From Qipengyuania gelatinilytica (GTDB lineage: Bacteria; Pseudomonadota; Alphaproteobacteria; Sphingomonadales; Sphingomonadaceae): a DNA stretch of 64,000 nt. Shown in pieces: positions 1 to 8,127 of the stretch. The notes under the pieces are model-generated. The model was not told the DNA's origin. It saw only the letters and a list, made by a program, of their open reading frames with translations, and did no database searches. Location: contig NZ_CP081294.1 of assembly GCF_019711315.1 (NCBI RefSeq), positions 806,001 to 870,000 of the forward strand, in the 5' to 3' direction. Positions within the stretch are counted from its first letter, which is position 1; each line of letters starts with the position of its first letter. A program made the position numbers and the translations under genes.

Positions 1-54
1 TTTATGTCAGTAAAGCCTATTTACACTCATGTAAGTAACCAATCCGGAGCCGTC

Positions 55-933
55 ATGAACGCCCCCGTAAAGATCGATACCGATACCGACCGCCAGGCAC
101 CCACGCCGGCCGACCTCACCATCACCGTGCGCGACGAGCGTTTCAATCGCGGCACCACGCCGCGTCGCTGGTGGGCAGGTGAACCCTTCGGCACTGCATG
201 GCACAATGCCCTTTCCGCTACTTTCCCGCGCGGCGAGGCATTCTTCATCGAAGCCGTGAAGGCGCACCGCGAGGGTGCAGACCCGCAGCTGGCCGAAGAA
301 ATCCGCGCTTTCGTAAAGCAGGAAATCAACCACACCCGCGAACACATCGCCTTCAATCGCCTCGCCGAAGATCACGGCTACGACATCAAGGCGATCGACC
401 AGCGCGTTGCCGAGATGCTAGCCCTGACCAAGGATCGCCCGGTCATCGTCAATCTCGCAGCGACCATGGCGCTGGAACACTATACCGCCATGATGGCTGC
501 CGAATTCCTCGCCAACCCGCGGCACTTCAAGGACGCCGATCCCGAGGTTCGCAAGATGTGGGAATGGCATTCGATCGAGGAAATCGAGCACAAGGGCGTC
601 GCCTTCGATACCTATCTCCACGCGACGAAGGACTGGACGAATTGGCGCCGCTGGAAGCTGCGCAGCCTCATGATGCTGATCGTGACGTTCAACTTCTTCA
701 AGAACCGCTGCCACGACACGCTCGAGCTGCTCGCGCAGGATGGCATCACCGGCTGGAAGGCCAAGTGGGGCCTGTTCAAGTATCTCACGGTCACTCCGGG
801 CGTGGTGCGCCGCATCCTCCCTGCGTGGCTGGCTTATTTCAAGCCGGGCTTCCACCCGTGGGACCACGACGACCGCGCGCTGATCGGCAAGTACGAAGGC
901 GAATTCCGGGCGGCGTTGATGCCTGCCGAATAA
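55..933 (+). CDS. Metal-dependent hydrolase, ferritin-like (PF10118 family)
   Basis: The 292-residue product has the His/Glu pattern of the COG3687 predicted metal-dependent hydrolases: QEINHTREH near residue 92, ALEHYT near 142 and HSIEEIEHKG near 179. These Glu and His residues look like ligands of a di-metal centre in a four-helix bundle. The substrate is unknown. An in-frame ATG lies at 4, but the ATG at 55 has GGAG seven bases upstream and is preferred. The gene stands alone and ends in a strong hairpin terminator. Family assignment is fairly safe; the reaction is not known. Confidence 0.8.
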   Translation: MNAPVKIDTDTDRQAPTPADLTITVRDERFNRGTTPRRWWAGEPFGTAWHNALSATFPRGEAFFIEAVKAHREGADPQLAEEIRAFVKQEINHTREHIAFNRLAEDHGYDIKAIDQRVAEMLALTKDRPVIVNLAATMALEHYTAMMAAEFLANPRHFKDADPEVRKMWEWHSIEEIEHKGVAFDTYLHATKDWTNWRRWKLRSLMMLIVTFNFFKNRCHDTLELLAQDGITGWKAKWGLFKYLTVTPGVVRRILPAWLAYFKPGFHPWDHDDRALIGKYEGEFRAALMPAE

Positions 934-957
934 TCGCCTCGACAAGCGAATCGATAA

Positions 958-990
958 GGGCCCCGCGAGACGATCGCGGGGCCCTTTTTC
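958..990 (+). terminator. Rho-independent terminator after the metal-dependent hydrolase
   Basis: An 11-bp GC-rich inverted repeat (958-968 with 974-984) has a 5-base loop and is followed by TTTTT at 985-989. It lies between convergent genes and stops plus-strand transcription. Confidence 0.85.
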
Positions 991-993
991 GTG

Positions 994-1533
994 TCAGGCT
1001 GCTTGCAGGCTGGAGACCTCGCCTTCTTCCAGGTCGAGGCTGTACATGACGCATTCGGCGTCCTCGCCGCGCCCGCAGCTGTGCCGCATGGCGGTCTTGC
1101 CGGTGGGCAGGAAGCCGAGCTTGCGCAGCACCTTGCCCGAGGCGGGATTGTCGGTGAAGTGACCGGCTGTCAGGCGCTCATGCCCCAGCAAGCGGGCCAC
1201 CTCGATCACGCCGCGACCTGCCTCGGTCGCGAAGCCGCGGCCCCAGAAGGGCCGGGCAATCCAGTAACCGAGCTCGGTAGCCTCCTCGCCTGCATCGATC
1301 CCGATACAGCCGACGAGTTGCGACCCACGCTCGGTGGGCATGGTAATCAGGAAGACCGGATATCGCGGGTCCTGCATGCGCTTGACGAAGGTAAGGGCAT
1401 GCTCGGGAAGGTACGGCCAGGGCGCACGGGCAAGATTGCGGACGACTCCCTTGTCGGCGATACCGCCAAACAGTGCATCTGCATCTTCGGGCCAGGCAGG
1501 CCGCAACAGCAGCCTTTCGGTTACATGGAACAT
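994..1533 (-). CDS. GNAT family N-acetyltransferase (RimJ/RimL-like)
   Basis: The 179-residue product begins with the typical TERLLLRP strand and contains ELGYWIARPFWGRGFATEA, the GNAT strand-4/acetyl-CoA loop, and DNPASGKVLRKLGF near the C-terminus. It would move an acetyl group from acetyl-CoA to an unidentified amine or protein N-terminus. The ATG at 1533 has GGGGAG upstream. It follows rplU and rpmA on the same strand, an order common in sphingomonads, where obg often comes next; here obg is absent. The substrate cannot be read from the sequence. Confidence 0.85.
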   Translation of the reverse strand: MFHVTERLLLRPAWPEDADALFGGIADKGVVRNLARAPWPYLPEHALTFVKRMQDPRYPVFLITMPTERGSQLVGCIGIDAGEEATELGYWIARPFWGRGFATEAGRGVIEVARLLGHERLTAGHFTDNPASGKVLRKLGFLPTGKTAMRHSCGRGEDAECVMYSLDLEEGEVSSLQAA

Positions 1534-1644
1534 ACGTTTTACTCCCCGTAGGACCACGCTCCGGGCTCCTAGGCCGGACACGTGACAATTGCGTGATGAC
1601 GAAAGGAATTTTCGCCCAAGCGGTTTTGAAGAGGGAGAAACGAC

Positions 1645-1677
1645 AAGAGGGAGACGGGTCGGCCCCATCTCCCTCTT
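1645..1677 (-). terminator. Possible terminator between rpmA and the GNAT gene
   Basis: A perfect 10-bp inverted repeat (1645-1654 with 1668-1677) surrounds a 13-base loop. Only a weak T-rich stretch follows on the minus strand, so it may be an attenuator or processing hairpin and not a full stop. Confidence 0.45.
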
Positions 1678-1744
1678 CGTCTGCCGGATCGTTAGCCCGG
1701 CTGGGACCGTCTCGTCTGGACGATCCCGTTATCGGAGCGTCCGT

Positions 1745-2014
1745 TTATTCGGCAGCTTCTGCCATCGCGTCGACCGAAACGTATTTGCGGCCGAGCTTGC
1801 CCGAGTGGAATCGGACTACGCCGTCGGTAAGCGCGAACAGCGTGTGGTCCTTGCCCATGCCGACGTTGACGGCCGGGTAGAACTTGGTGCCGCGCTGGCG
1901 CACGATAATGTTGCCGGCGACGACGTTTTCGCTGCCGAACTTCTTCACACCAAGACGACGACCGGCTGAGTCGCGACCGTTACGCGATGAACCGCCTGCT
2001 TTTTTATGTGCCAT
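1745..2014 (-). CDS. rpmA: 50S ribosomal protein L27
   Basis: The 89-residue protein starts [16 protein letters not shown] and is full-length L27. The Gly/Ser/Arg-rich N-terminus reaches toward the peptidyl transferase centre of the large subunit. There is no Firmicute-type N-terminal cleavage extension. It lies 12 bases downstream of rplU in the usual rplU-rpmA operon. Confidence 0.98.
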   Translation of the reverse strand: MAHKKAGGSSRNGRDSAGRRLGVKKFGSENVVAGNIIVRQRGTKFYPAVNVGMGKDHTLFALTDGVVRFHSGKLGRKYVSVDAMAEAAE

Positions 2015-2026
2015 GGTCCGGGTTCC

Positions 2027-2518
2027 TTACTTCTTGGATTCGGTCTTCTTAGGCGCTGCCTTCTTGGCAGGAGCCTTCTTGGCGGGAGCCGCCTTGGTGG
2101 CTGCAGCCTTCTTCGGCGCAGCCTTCTTGGCCTTGGGCGCTGCCTTCTCTTCGGAAGTGTCCTTCTTCGGAGCGGCCTTCTTTTCTTCGGCCTTCTTCGG
2201 AGCAGCCTTCTTGGCGCCGCCGGTGCCGACGTCGGTGATGCGCAGCAGCGTCATCATCTGACGGTGACCGTTCTTGCGACGGTAGTTGTGACGACGACGC
2301 TTCTTGAAGACGACGACCTTTTCGCTCTTCGCCTGAGCGATGATTTCGGCCGAAACAGTCACCTTCGAGGCGTCTTCGATCTTGTCGCCTTCGCCGGCGA
2401 GCAGGATGTCGCCCAGCGTGATGGTGTCACCGGCTTCGCCAGCCAGCTTCTCAACCGCGATCTTGTCTCCGGCGGCAACCCGGTATTGCTTGCCGCCCGT
2501 GCGCACTACTGCGAACAT
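2027..2518 (-). CDS. rplU: 50S ribosomal protein L21 with a Lys/Ala-rich C-terminal extension
   Basis: Residues 1-102 are canonical L21: [14 protein letters not shown] at the start, the [17 protein letters not shown] rRNA-binding segment near 70-86, then LLRITDV. About 60 further residues are almost entirely Lys, Ala, Pro and Glu in AAPKK-like repeats. The bacterial norm is about 103 residues, so the tail adds more than half. Similar basic tails occur on L21 of related alphaproteobacteria; their role is not established. A plausible promoter lies about 95 bases upstream. Confidence 0.97.
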   Translation of the reverse strand: MFAVVRTGGKQYRVAAGDKIAVEKLAGEAGDTITLGDILLAGEGDKIEDASKVTVSAEIIAQAKSEKVVVFKKRRRHNYRRKNGHRQMMTLLRITDVGTGGAKKAAPKKAEEKKAAPKKDTSEEKAAPKAKKAAPKKAAATKAAPAKKAPAKKAAPKKTESKK

Positions 2519-2613
2519 GGTCGTATCTCTCGTTACAAATTGCTGTGCCGCATCCTTGCGAATCTACGGCGCGCCCGTCGACCCGCTGGTGTGCGGGCCC
2601 GGAAAGAAGCGTG

Positions 2614-2642
2614 CCGTTAGGCGAAAGGTGCCACTAAGTCAA
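2614..2642 (-). promoter_or_regulatory. Predicted promoter of rplU-rpmA
   Basis: On the minus strand TTGACT (-35, 2642-2637) is followed after 17 bases by TAACGG (-10, 2619-2614). This would give a leader of about 90 bases before the rplU start codon. Spacing is ideal and the -35 is near consensus; the -10 is weak. Confidence 0.5.
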
Positions 2643-2708
2643 CGCTCGATGCGGTGGTTTTTTGGCTTTCGCACTGGCACCTGTGCTTCCGCGTGCTATG
2701 TGGCGGGC

Positions 2709-3227
2709 ATGCCTACAATTGCAAGTGTTCCGGTATCCCTCGCATTGTTGCTCGCCCTTGGCGCGTGCGCATCGAGCGGATCCGAGTATCCCTCGCTCTC
2801 TATCCGCGCTTCCGAGCGGACCGAAGGAACCTTTGAAAGTCCCGTGCCCCAGCGCCTGGATGTCCCGCCCGTCGAAGTGGACCTGACCGGCGGTCTCGAT
2901 GCGCGCCTGGACAGCCTCGTGGGTGCCGCGCGCGAGGCACATGCCGAATTCACCCGTATCGAACCCGGCGCAAGGCAATTGGTCGCACAAGCTAGCGGCA
3001 GCGAGATTGCAAGCGACCGCTGGGCGGCAGCGCAGGTTGCCCTCGCCGAACTCGATTCGGCCCGCAGCCGCGCCGCCGTGCCGCTGGCCGACCTCGACAC
3101 TCTCTACATCGCCAGCCGCGTCGCGGCGGAAGATATCACCAAGATCGACGAGGCCCGTAGAACCGTTATCGCCATGGTCAGCGAAGAGGACGCCGTTCTG
3201 GCGACCCTGCGCGGCCGCATTCGATGA
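2709..3227 (+). CDS. Putative lipoprotein of unknown function
   Basis: The 172-residue product has a short hydrophobic signal sequence ending in a lipobox (LALGAC, Cys at residue 19), so lipid attachment in the cell envelope is predicted. The mature part is largely helical, rich in Ala, Glu and Arg, and has no domain I recognise. Its stop overlaps the start of the Fnr-type regulator (ATGA at 3224-3227), which suggests coupled expression. A GTG at 2700 is an alternative start; neither has a strong ribosome binding site. Confidence 0.65.
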   Translation: MPTIASVPVSLALLLALGACASSGSEYPSLSIRASERTEGTFESPVPQRLDVPPVEVDLTGGLDARLDSLVGAAREAHAEFTRIEPGARQLVAQASGSEIASDRWAAAQVALAELDSARSRAAVPLADLDTLYIASRVAAEDITKIDEARRTVIAMVSEEDAVLATLRGRIR

Positions 3228-3904
3228 GCCTTTCCTGCGCCACCTGCCCGGTTCGCGACCGTGCCGCCTGCGCGGTGCTGAGCGAAGAAGAGCGGGACGA
3301 GCTGGCCCGGGTCGGCCGCACCCGCAAATTGTCGAGGGGCGAAACGCTTTTCTCTGCGGGCGAGAGCGAAGCGGCCTGCGCCACGCTGAAATCCGGCGCG
3401 CTGAAGATCACTTCGACCGATATCGACGGACGCGAACGCATATTGTCGCTCGTTCACCCTTCCGGTTTCATCGGTGAGATGTTCGGTCCCTACATGCGCC
3501 ACGACGTCGTAGCGCTGGGTGATGCGGAGCTGTGCGTTTTCTCCGGCCCCAATTTTGCCGAGGCGGTGAACCGCTTTCCCCGGCTCGGACAGGCGCTCCT
3601 GCGGCGCACGCAGGAAGATCTCTACGCCAGCCGCGAATTGCTCGCGCTCACCGGGAATGCCTCGGCCGAGCAGCGCGTGGCAGGTGCCCTGCTCTCGCTC
3701 GCCCGCGCTGCCAGCGATTCGCCCTGCCATCCGGCCACGAGCTTCGAACTGCCCCTCTCACGCGGCGAACTTGCCGACATGCTGGGCATCACGATCGAAA
3801 CCGTCAGCCGCATGCTCACGCGGTTCGAAAAGGACGGGGCGATCAAGCGCACAGGTAAGCGCGGGATCGATCTGGTCGACCCCGCGCTCTTGCCCCTCTC
3901 CTGA
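3224..3904 (+). CDS. Fnr-type [4Fe-4S] oxygen-sensing transcription regulator (Crp/Fnr family)
   Basis: The 226-residue product has the Crp/Fnr layout: an N-terminal Cys cluster, a beta-roll sensor (about 30-120), a dimer helix and a C-terminal winged helix. Cys5, Cys8 and Cys16 form the CX2CX7C arrangement of alphaproteobacterial FnrL/FnrN. Cys104 aligns with the fourth cluster ligand of E. coli FNR (Cys122). The recognition helix near 191-201 carries E192, S195 and R196, equivalent to the FNR residues that read TTGAT. An oxygen-labile cluster controlling microaerobic genes is inferred. A matching FNR box lies 490 bases away at 4389. Expected partners such as cbb3 oxidase genes are not in this window. 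Confidence 0.88.
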   Translation: MSLSCATCPVRDRAACAVLSEEERDELARVGRTRKLSRGETLFSAGESEAACATLKSGALKITSTDIDGRERILSLVHPSGFIGEMFGPYMRHDVVALGDAELCVFSGPNFAEAVNRFPRLGQALLRRTQEDLYASRELLALTGNASAEQRVAGALLSLARAASDSPCHPATSFELPLSRGELADMLGITIETVSRMLTRFEKDGAIKRTGKRGIDLVDPALLPLS

Positions 3905-3912
3905 GGCTTCTC

Positions 3913-4338
3913 TTAGCGGACCAGTGCCGCGATTGTGATGGTCGCTACGCCCCAGCAGAAGATGATTGCGGGCAGGATGAGCATCTGCACGGCTGCATCC
4001 TTGGCCGAAAGGCGACCCGTCAGCGTCTGGATGCCCTGGCTGCGCAGCTTGGCGAAAGACATCGGCTTCGAGGAGCTTTCCGGCGCGAGCTTCGTCCAGA
4101 TGGCCGGAACACCGAAGGCTGCGACGATGAACAAGGCGAAGATGGTCATCGGAATGATAAGGCCCGGCGACGGGAGGCCGGTAGCCATGACGGCAATGAA
4201 GCCCAGGTAGAGCGCGACCGTTGCACCATAGAGGCCCTTGGGCAGCTCGAACGTGCGATCGGCTTCCTGATGCTTGGCCGGCGCTTCGACGATAACGGCC
4301 TGCTCGGCCACCAGGTCACGGGTAAGATGCTTCGACAT
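3913..4338 (-). CDS. Small membrane protein with an FNR box upstream
   Basis: The 141-residue product has a polar N-terminus of about 35 residues and about three hydrophobic segments (roughly 36-56, 59-80 and 116-138). I recognise no family. It converges on the fnr-like gene, with 8 bases between them. A perfect TTGAT-N4-ATCAA site lies 51-64 bases upstream of its start, placed well for activation at about -41.5. A role in low-oxygen physiology is inferred from that site only. Confidence 0.75.
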   Translation of the reverse strand: MSKHLTRDLVAEQAVIVEAPAKHQEADRTFELPKGLYGATVALYLGFIAVMATGLPSPGLIIPMTIFALFIVAAFGVPAIWTKLAPESSSKPMSFAKLRSQGIQTLTGRLSAKDAAVQMLILPAIIFCWGVATITIAALVR

Positions 4339-4388
4339 GACGATCTCCTTTGTTGGAGCCTTTATGCCGAACCCGCGATCACGCTTCC

Positions 4389-4402
4389 TTGATCGAGATC
4401 AA
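4389..4402 (-). promoter_or_regulatory. FNR box (TTGATCGAGATCAA)
   Basis: This is a perfect palindromic match to the FNR/FixK consensus TTGAT-N4-ATCAA. It lies between the end of moaE and the start of the small membrane protein at 4338. The adjacent regulator has the residues that recognise exactly this half-site. Confidence 0.8.
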
Positions 4403-4412
4403 ACCGGGTAAT

Positions 4413-4880
4413 TTATTGCCATCTGGCGAGGTCATCGTGGTCCTGGCCGCGCGGTTCGATCCAGTGCCATCCGTCATCGCGCCTTTCGCGTTTCCAGAAC
4501 CATGCTGCGGACTTGAGGTGGTCCATGAGATAGTCGGCGGCCTGAAACGCATCGCGCCGGTGGCGTGCTGCCGTGGCGACCAGAACGATCGCCTCGCCCG
4601 GCGTCATCACGCCAACCCGGTGCCAGACCAGGGCGCCATCGAGGGCAAACCTGCTTGCGGCGGTCGTGGCCAATTCCTCCATCCCGGGAAGCGTGAGCGG
4701 TTCGTAATGCGTCAGTTCCAGCGCGCGGACATTGTCCTCGGGACGGACCTTGCCGAGAAAGGAAACCACACCGCCCGCTTCGCCATGCGCCGCGTTGAAT
4801 GCCGCCAAGGCCTCGCCCACCGACATCCCACTGTCGAGAAGGCGGACGTCGAGCGGGCTGGATATGGATAGCCTAGCCAC
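4413..4880 (-). CDS. moaE: Molybdopterin synthase catalytic subunit
   Basis: MoaE joins thiocarboxylated MoaD to make the dithiolene of molybdopterin from cyclic pyranopterin phosphate. The 155-residue protein has the family core, including GKVRPEDN near 43 and the active-site segment KSAAWFWKRE, with Lys123 and Lys130 matching the catalytic lysines. It overlaps moaD by 8 bases. No other molybdopterin biosynthesis gene is in the window. Confidence 0.95.
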   Translation of the reverse strand: MARLSISSPLDVRLLDSGMSVGEALAAFNAAHGEAGGVVSFLGKVRPEDNVRALELTHYEPLTLPGMEELATTAASRFALDGALVWHRVGVMTPGEAIVLVATAARHRRDAFQAADYLMDHLKSAAWFWKRERRDDGWHWIEPRGQDHDDLARWQ

Positions 4881-5115
4881 CGCTCACCGGGGGCAGCAGT
4901 GCAACCTCGTCACCATCTTGCGCCATGAGCGCGCGCTTGTCTGCCAGCACGCGGCCCTTGCAGGCGACATTGACGCGTTCGAGTTCGAGCTGTCCGGCCA
5001 CGTCTGCGCCAACGGCGTCGATCAGGCCCGCCCAATCGACCGGCGCATCGACCTCGCGCTCCGTTGCGCCCGCAAGGTCGGCCAGCGGGCCGAGGAAGAG
5101 AATCGTCACGCTCAT
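4873..5115 (-). CDS. moaD: Molybdopterin synthase sulfur carrier subunit
   Basis: The 80-residue ubiquitin-like protein begins MSVTILFLGPLADL and ends PPVSGG. The terminal Gly-Gly is the site of adenylation and thiocarboxylation, and the protein pairs with MoaE. It overlaps moaE by 8 bases downstream and the upstream unknown ORF by four bases (ATGA), so all three are probably translated together. Confidence 0.95.
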   Translation of the reverse strand: MSVTILFLGPLADLAGATEREVDAPVDWAGLIDAVGADVAGQLELERVNVACKGRVLADKRALMAQDGDEVALLPPVSGG

Positions 5116-5417
5116 CAGGTCACCTGCAGATATTGGCCGGTCACGCCGGGAGCGTCGGCCAGATAGGCTTCTGCCTCGTCGACCCCGCGCCCCTCCCCCG
5201 CGATGAAGTTCACGCGGTGCGGCGTGTGCTTGCGCGCCAGCATGGCGACCGCAGCGTGCCGCCAGTCGGAATGGGTGTGATCGGCAGGAACGAGGACGGC
5301 CATCACGTCGAGGCCTTCGTCGAGGGCGCGTTCGATCGGGTCGAGCCAGTTCTGGTGAAACAGCCCCGCCGCAGCGAGAGGTTCCTCCGGCAAACCCTCC
5401 ACCTCGACACGCTTCAT
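5115..5417 (-). CDS. Small alpha/beta protein of unknown function between folB and moaD
   Basis: The 100-residue product alternates predicted helices and strands (for example DVMAVLVPAD and PHRVNFIAGEG), with a compact Rossmann-like pattern but no clear nucleotide-binding loop. It overlaps folB upstream and moaD downstream by 4 bases each. Position alone suggests a link to pterin or molybdopterin chemistry. I do not recognise a characterised homologue. Confidence 0.75.
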   Translation of the reverse strand: MKRVEVEGLPEEPLAAAGLFHQNWLDPIERALDEGLDVMAVLVPADHTHSDWRHAAVAMLARKHTPHRVNFIAGEGRGVDEAEAYLADAPGVTGQYLQVT

Positions 5418-5788
5418 CAGCGACGCTCGCGGTGGAGCGTGATACCGATTTTCTCGCCCGCCTCGGCAATGGCGAGCTTCACGATTTTCACCGTTACCGC
5501 CTCGATTCGCTTGTCCTGGAGGAACAGCGTTTCGCAGACATGGTCCGCCACCGCCTCGATCAGCTTGAAATGCACGCCCTCGGGCAGCGCCTGCGACGCC
5601 GCGAACTTGAGGTCCATGTAATTCTTCGAATCGTCGAGCGGGGTGTCGGCATCGTAGTGGCGCAGCGGCTTCATCCGCACCTGGATGGTGAAGCGCAGCG
5701 GCTGCGGCTTGCCGGTTTCTTCGGAATAGATGCCGGTCAGGACATCATGTTCGAAATCGGCGACTTCGAGGATCAGCGAATCGGTCAT
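5417..5788 (-). CDS. folB: Dihydroneopterin aldolase family protein
   Basis: The 123-residue product matches the FolB/FolX family in length and pattern: an early Gly-Ile-Tyr segment (VLTGIYSEET), a DDSKNYMDL stretch near 51 and the HFKLIEAVADHVCETLF helix near 72. FolB cleaves dihydroneopterin to 6-hydroxymethyl-dihydropterin in folate synthesis. It overlaps the next ORF by four bases and sits 9 bases downstream of the methyltransferase. An epimerase-type or related pterin activity cannot be excluded. Confidence 0.88.
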   Translation of the reverse strand: MTDSLILEVADFEHDVLTGIYSEETGKPQPLRFTIQVRMKPLRHYDADTPLDDSKNYMDLKFAASQALPEGVHFKLIEAVADHVCETLFLQDKRIEAVTVKIVKLAIAEAGEKIGITLHRERR

Positions 5789-5797
5789 GAAGTTTCC

Positions 5798-6685
5798 CTA
5801 GCGCGGATTGGACCAGCGCGCGAAGATCGCCGTTGGCAGCATCCGACCACCCTCTTCCTGCACGGCGAGGTCGCCGTGCTCGATCGTGCCCGGAAGGCCC
5901 TCGAAGACTTCCTGCAACAGCCCGCCGAGCGCGAGACTGCTCATACGCACGGCATAGACGGTGAGGAACAGGAAACTGCTGTCCTTGTCGAGCAGCTGGC
6001 GGCAATCCGACACCAGATCGGGCAGGCCCTGTTCGAGCCGCCATACCTCTCCATCCGGACCGCGGCCGAACTTTGGCGGATCGAGGATGATGCCGTCATA
6101 GCGGCGGCCGCGGCGGACCTCGCGTGCAGCGTATTTCATCGCGTCTTCGACCAGCCAGCGCACGGGGCGATCATCGAGACCTGCCAGCGCGGCGTTCTCG
6201 CGCGCCTGTGCGACAGACTTCTTGCTCGCATCGACATGGGTGACGCGGCCGTATTTGCTCAATGCCTGCGTGCCGACACCGGTATAGCCGAACAGGTTCA
6301 TCGTCTCTGCGTCCGTGCGGCCCTCGAGTTGCTCGCCCATCCATGTCCACACGGGCGCCATGTCGGGGAAGAAGCCGACGTGGCGGAAGGGCGTGCACTG
6401 TGCAGTGAAGCGCACTTCGTCGCCCCAGCCCAGTTGCCAGCCATCGCGCGGCACATCCTTGAGATACTGCCAGCGCCCGCCGCCGTCCTCATCGCTACCG
6501 GGCACGAATTCGGCATGGGCGTCCCACTCTTCCATGCGCGGTGTCCACATGGCCTGCGGTTCGGGCCTTACGAAGCGATAGTCGCCATAGGCCTCGAACT
6601 TGCGGCCGTGACCGCTGTCGAGCAGGCGATAGCCGTCCCAGCCTTCGCCGACCATCAGCACCGGATCGCGGACGAGCTCGGCCAT
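5798..6685 (-). CDS. Class I SAM-dependent methyltransferase (RlmI/RlmK-like)
   Basis: The 295-residue protein has a SAM-binding motif (NLFGYTGVGTQAL, near 130-142), an acidic strand end (VTHVDASK, near 148) and LDPPKFGRG near 201-209. That last DPPKF form is typical of 23S rRNA cytosine-5 methyltransferases of the RlmI type. The N-terminal PUA domain of RlmI is missing or reduced. The ATG at 6685 overlaps the thrC stop (ATGA). RNA is the likely substrate; the site is unknown. Confidence 0.85.
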   Translation of the reverse strand: MAELVRDPVLMVGEGWDGYRLLDSGHGRKFEAYGDYRFVRPEPQAMWTPRMEEWDAHAEFVPGSDEDGGGRWQYLKDVPRDGWQLGWGDEVRFTAQCTPFRHVGFFPDMAPVWTWMGEQLEGRTDAETMNLFGYTGVGTQALSKYGRVTHVDASKKSVAQARENAALAGLDDRPVRWLVEDAMKYAAREVRRGRRYDGIILDPPKFGRGPDGEVWRLEQGLPDLVSDCRQLLDKDSSFLFLTVYAVRMSSLALGGLLQEVFEGLPGTIEHGDLAVQEEGGRMLPTAIFARWSNPR

Positions 6686-8076
6686 CAGGAAGCCTTCTCC
6701 ATGATGTGATCGCGCACGGCCTCGTAGGCGCCGGGCAGTTCGATATAGCTCTCCTCGCGCGCGAAGAGATCGCCGACGCGGGCAGGCAAGCTGGGGCGCA
6801 GACCGGTGGCGCGTTCCACCGGATCGGGGAACTTGGCCGGATGCGCCGTCGCGAGCGTCACCACCGGCGTGGCCGGATCGATGCCGGCCTTGCGCGCCGC
6901 GTGCAGGCCGATCGCCGTATGCGGGTCGAGCATCTCGCCGCATTCCTCGCAGGCCCAGCGCATGGCCTGAAGCGTATCGTCTTCGTCAGCACGGGCACTG
7001 GTGAAGAGCGCAGCCGCCCCTTCGCGTTGTGCGTTGGACAGGCGCATCGCCTTCGTCGCATCGAAATCGCGCATCTGCTGCGCAAGGGCCAGCCCGTCGC
7101 GGCCGCCCACATCGAACAACAGTCGTTCGAAGTTGGAACTGACCTGGATATCCATGCTGGGCGCGGAGGTGGGCGTTACCGTGCCGGTCGAATAGTCGCC
7201 GTCCGCCAGCGCGCGATGGAGGATATCGTTGACGTTGGTGGCGACGATCAGCTGCTCGATGGGCAGGCCCATGCGCGCTGCCACATGACCAGCAAAGACG
7301 TCTCCGAAATTGCCGGTGGGCACGCTGAAGGCGAGCTTGCGCTCCGGTCCGCCAAGCTGGAGCGAGGCGGCGAAGTAATAGACCACCTGCGCCATCAGCC
7401 GCGCCCAGTTGATGGAATTGACCGCGCCGATGCGGTGTTTCGCAGCCACATCGGTATCGGCGAAGATGCGCTTCACCATCGCCTGCGCATCGTCGAAACT
7501 ACCGTCGATGGCGATGTTGTGGACGTTGGGCGCGCGCACCGTGGTCATCTGGCGGCGCTGGACGTCGCTCACCCGGCCCTTGGGGTGGAGCATGAAGATT
7601 TCGACATTGTCGAGGCCTGCTACCGCATCGATCGCGGCGCTGCCCGTGTCTCCGCTGGTCGCACCGACAATGGTCAGGCTGCCCTCTTCGCGGCCGAGGA
7701 ATTCCTCGAACAGCAGGCCGAGCATCTGCAGCGCCACGTCCTTGAAGGCGAGCGTGGGGCCGTGGAAGAGTTCGAGCACCCAGTGTTGCTCGTCCAGTTG
7801 CACCAGCGGAGTAACCGCCTTGTGGGCGAAGCGGCCATAGGCCTTGGCCGTCAGTTCGCGCAGGCGCTCACCCGTCAGGCAATCACCGACGAAGGGCTCC
7901 ATCACCCGTGCGGCCAGTTCGGCATAGGGAAGCCCGCGCATGGCCGCGATCTCTTGCTGCGAGAACTGCGGCCAGCTTTCGGGCACGTATAGGCCGCCAT
8001 CGCTGGCGAGACCCGCCAACGTGACTCCTGCAAAATCGAGGCTCGGGGCCTCACCGCGTGTCGAGACGTATTTCAT
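6685..8076 (-). CDS. thrC: Threonine synthase
   Basis: ThrC converts O-phosphohomoserine to threonine with pyridoxal phosphate. The 463-residue product starts MKYVSTRG, the standard start of the family, and carries GPTLAFKDVALQ (PLP lysine) and GATSGDTGSAA (phosphate-binding loop). An in-frame ATG nine bases upstream (8085) is also possible, and neither start has a clear ribosome binding site. It lies between surf1 and a methyltransferase. Confidence 0.95.
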   Translation of the reverse strand: MKYVSTRGEAPSLDFAGVTLAGLASDGGLYVPESWPQFSQQEIAAMRGLPYAELAARVMEPFVGDCLTGERLRELTAKAYGRFAHKAVTPLVQLDEQHWVLELFHGPTLAFKDVALQMLGLLFEEFLGREEGSLTIVGATSGDTGSAAIDAVAGLDNVEIFMLHPKGRVSDVQRRQMTTVRAPNVHNIAIDGSFDDAQAMVKRIFADTDVAAKHRIGAVNSINWARLMAQVVYYFAASLQLGGPERKLAFSVPTGNFGDVFAGHVAARMGLPIEQLIVATNVNDILHRALADGDYSTGTVTPTSAPSMDIQVSSNFERLLFDVGGRDGLALAQQMRDFDATKAMRLSNAQREGAAALFTSARADEDDTLQAMRWACEECGEMLDPHTAIGLHAARKAGIDPATPVVTLATAHPAKFPDPVERATGLRPSLPARVGDLFAREESYIELPGAYEAVRDHIMEKAS

Positions 8077-8127
8077 GTCGCGCATGCGGTTAGCCGCGCT
8101 GGCTCATACGGGCAAGCAAGCGGGTGT

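Noticed and set aside
2040..2220. Repeat-like DNA resembling an array
   Set aside because: It is the codon-level repetition of the Lys/Ala-rich L21 tail, with no spacers or constant repeat length.
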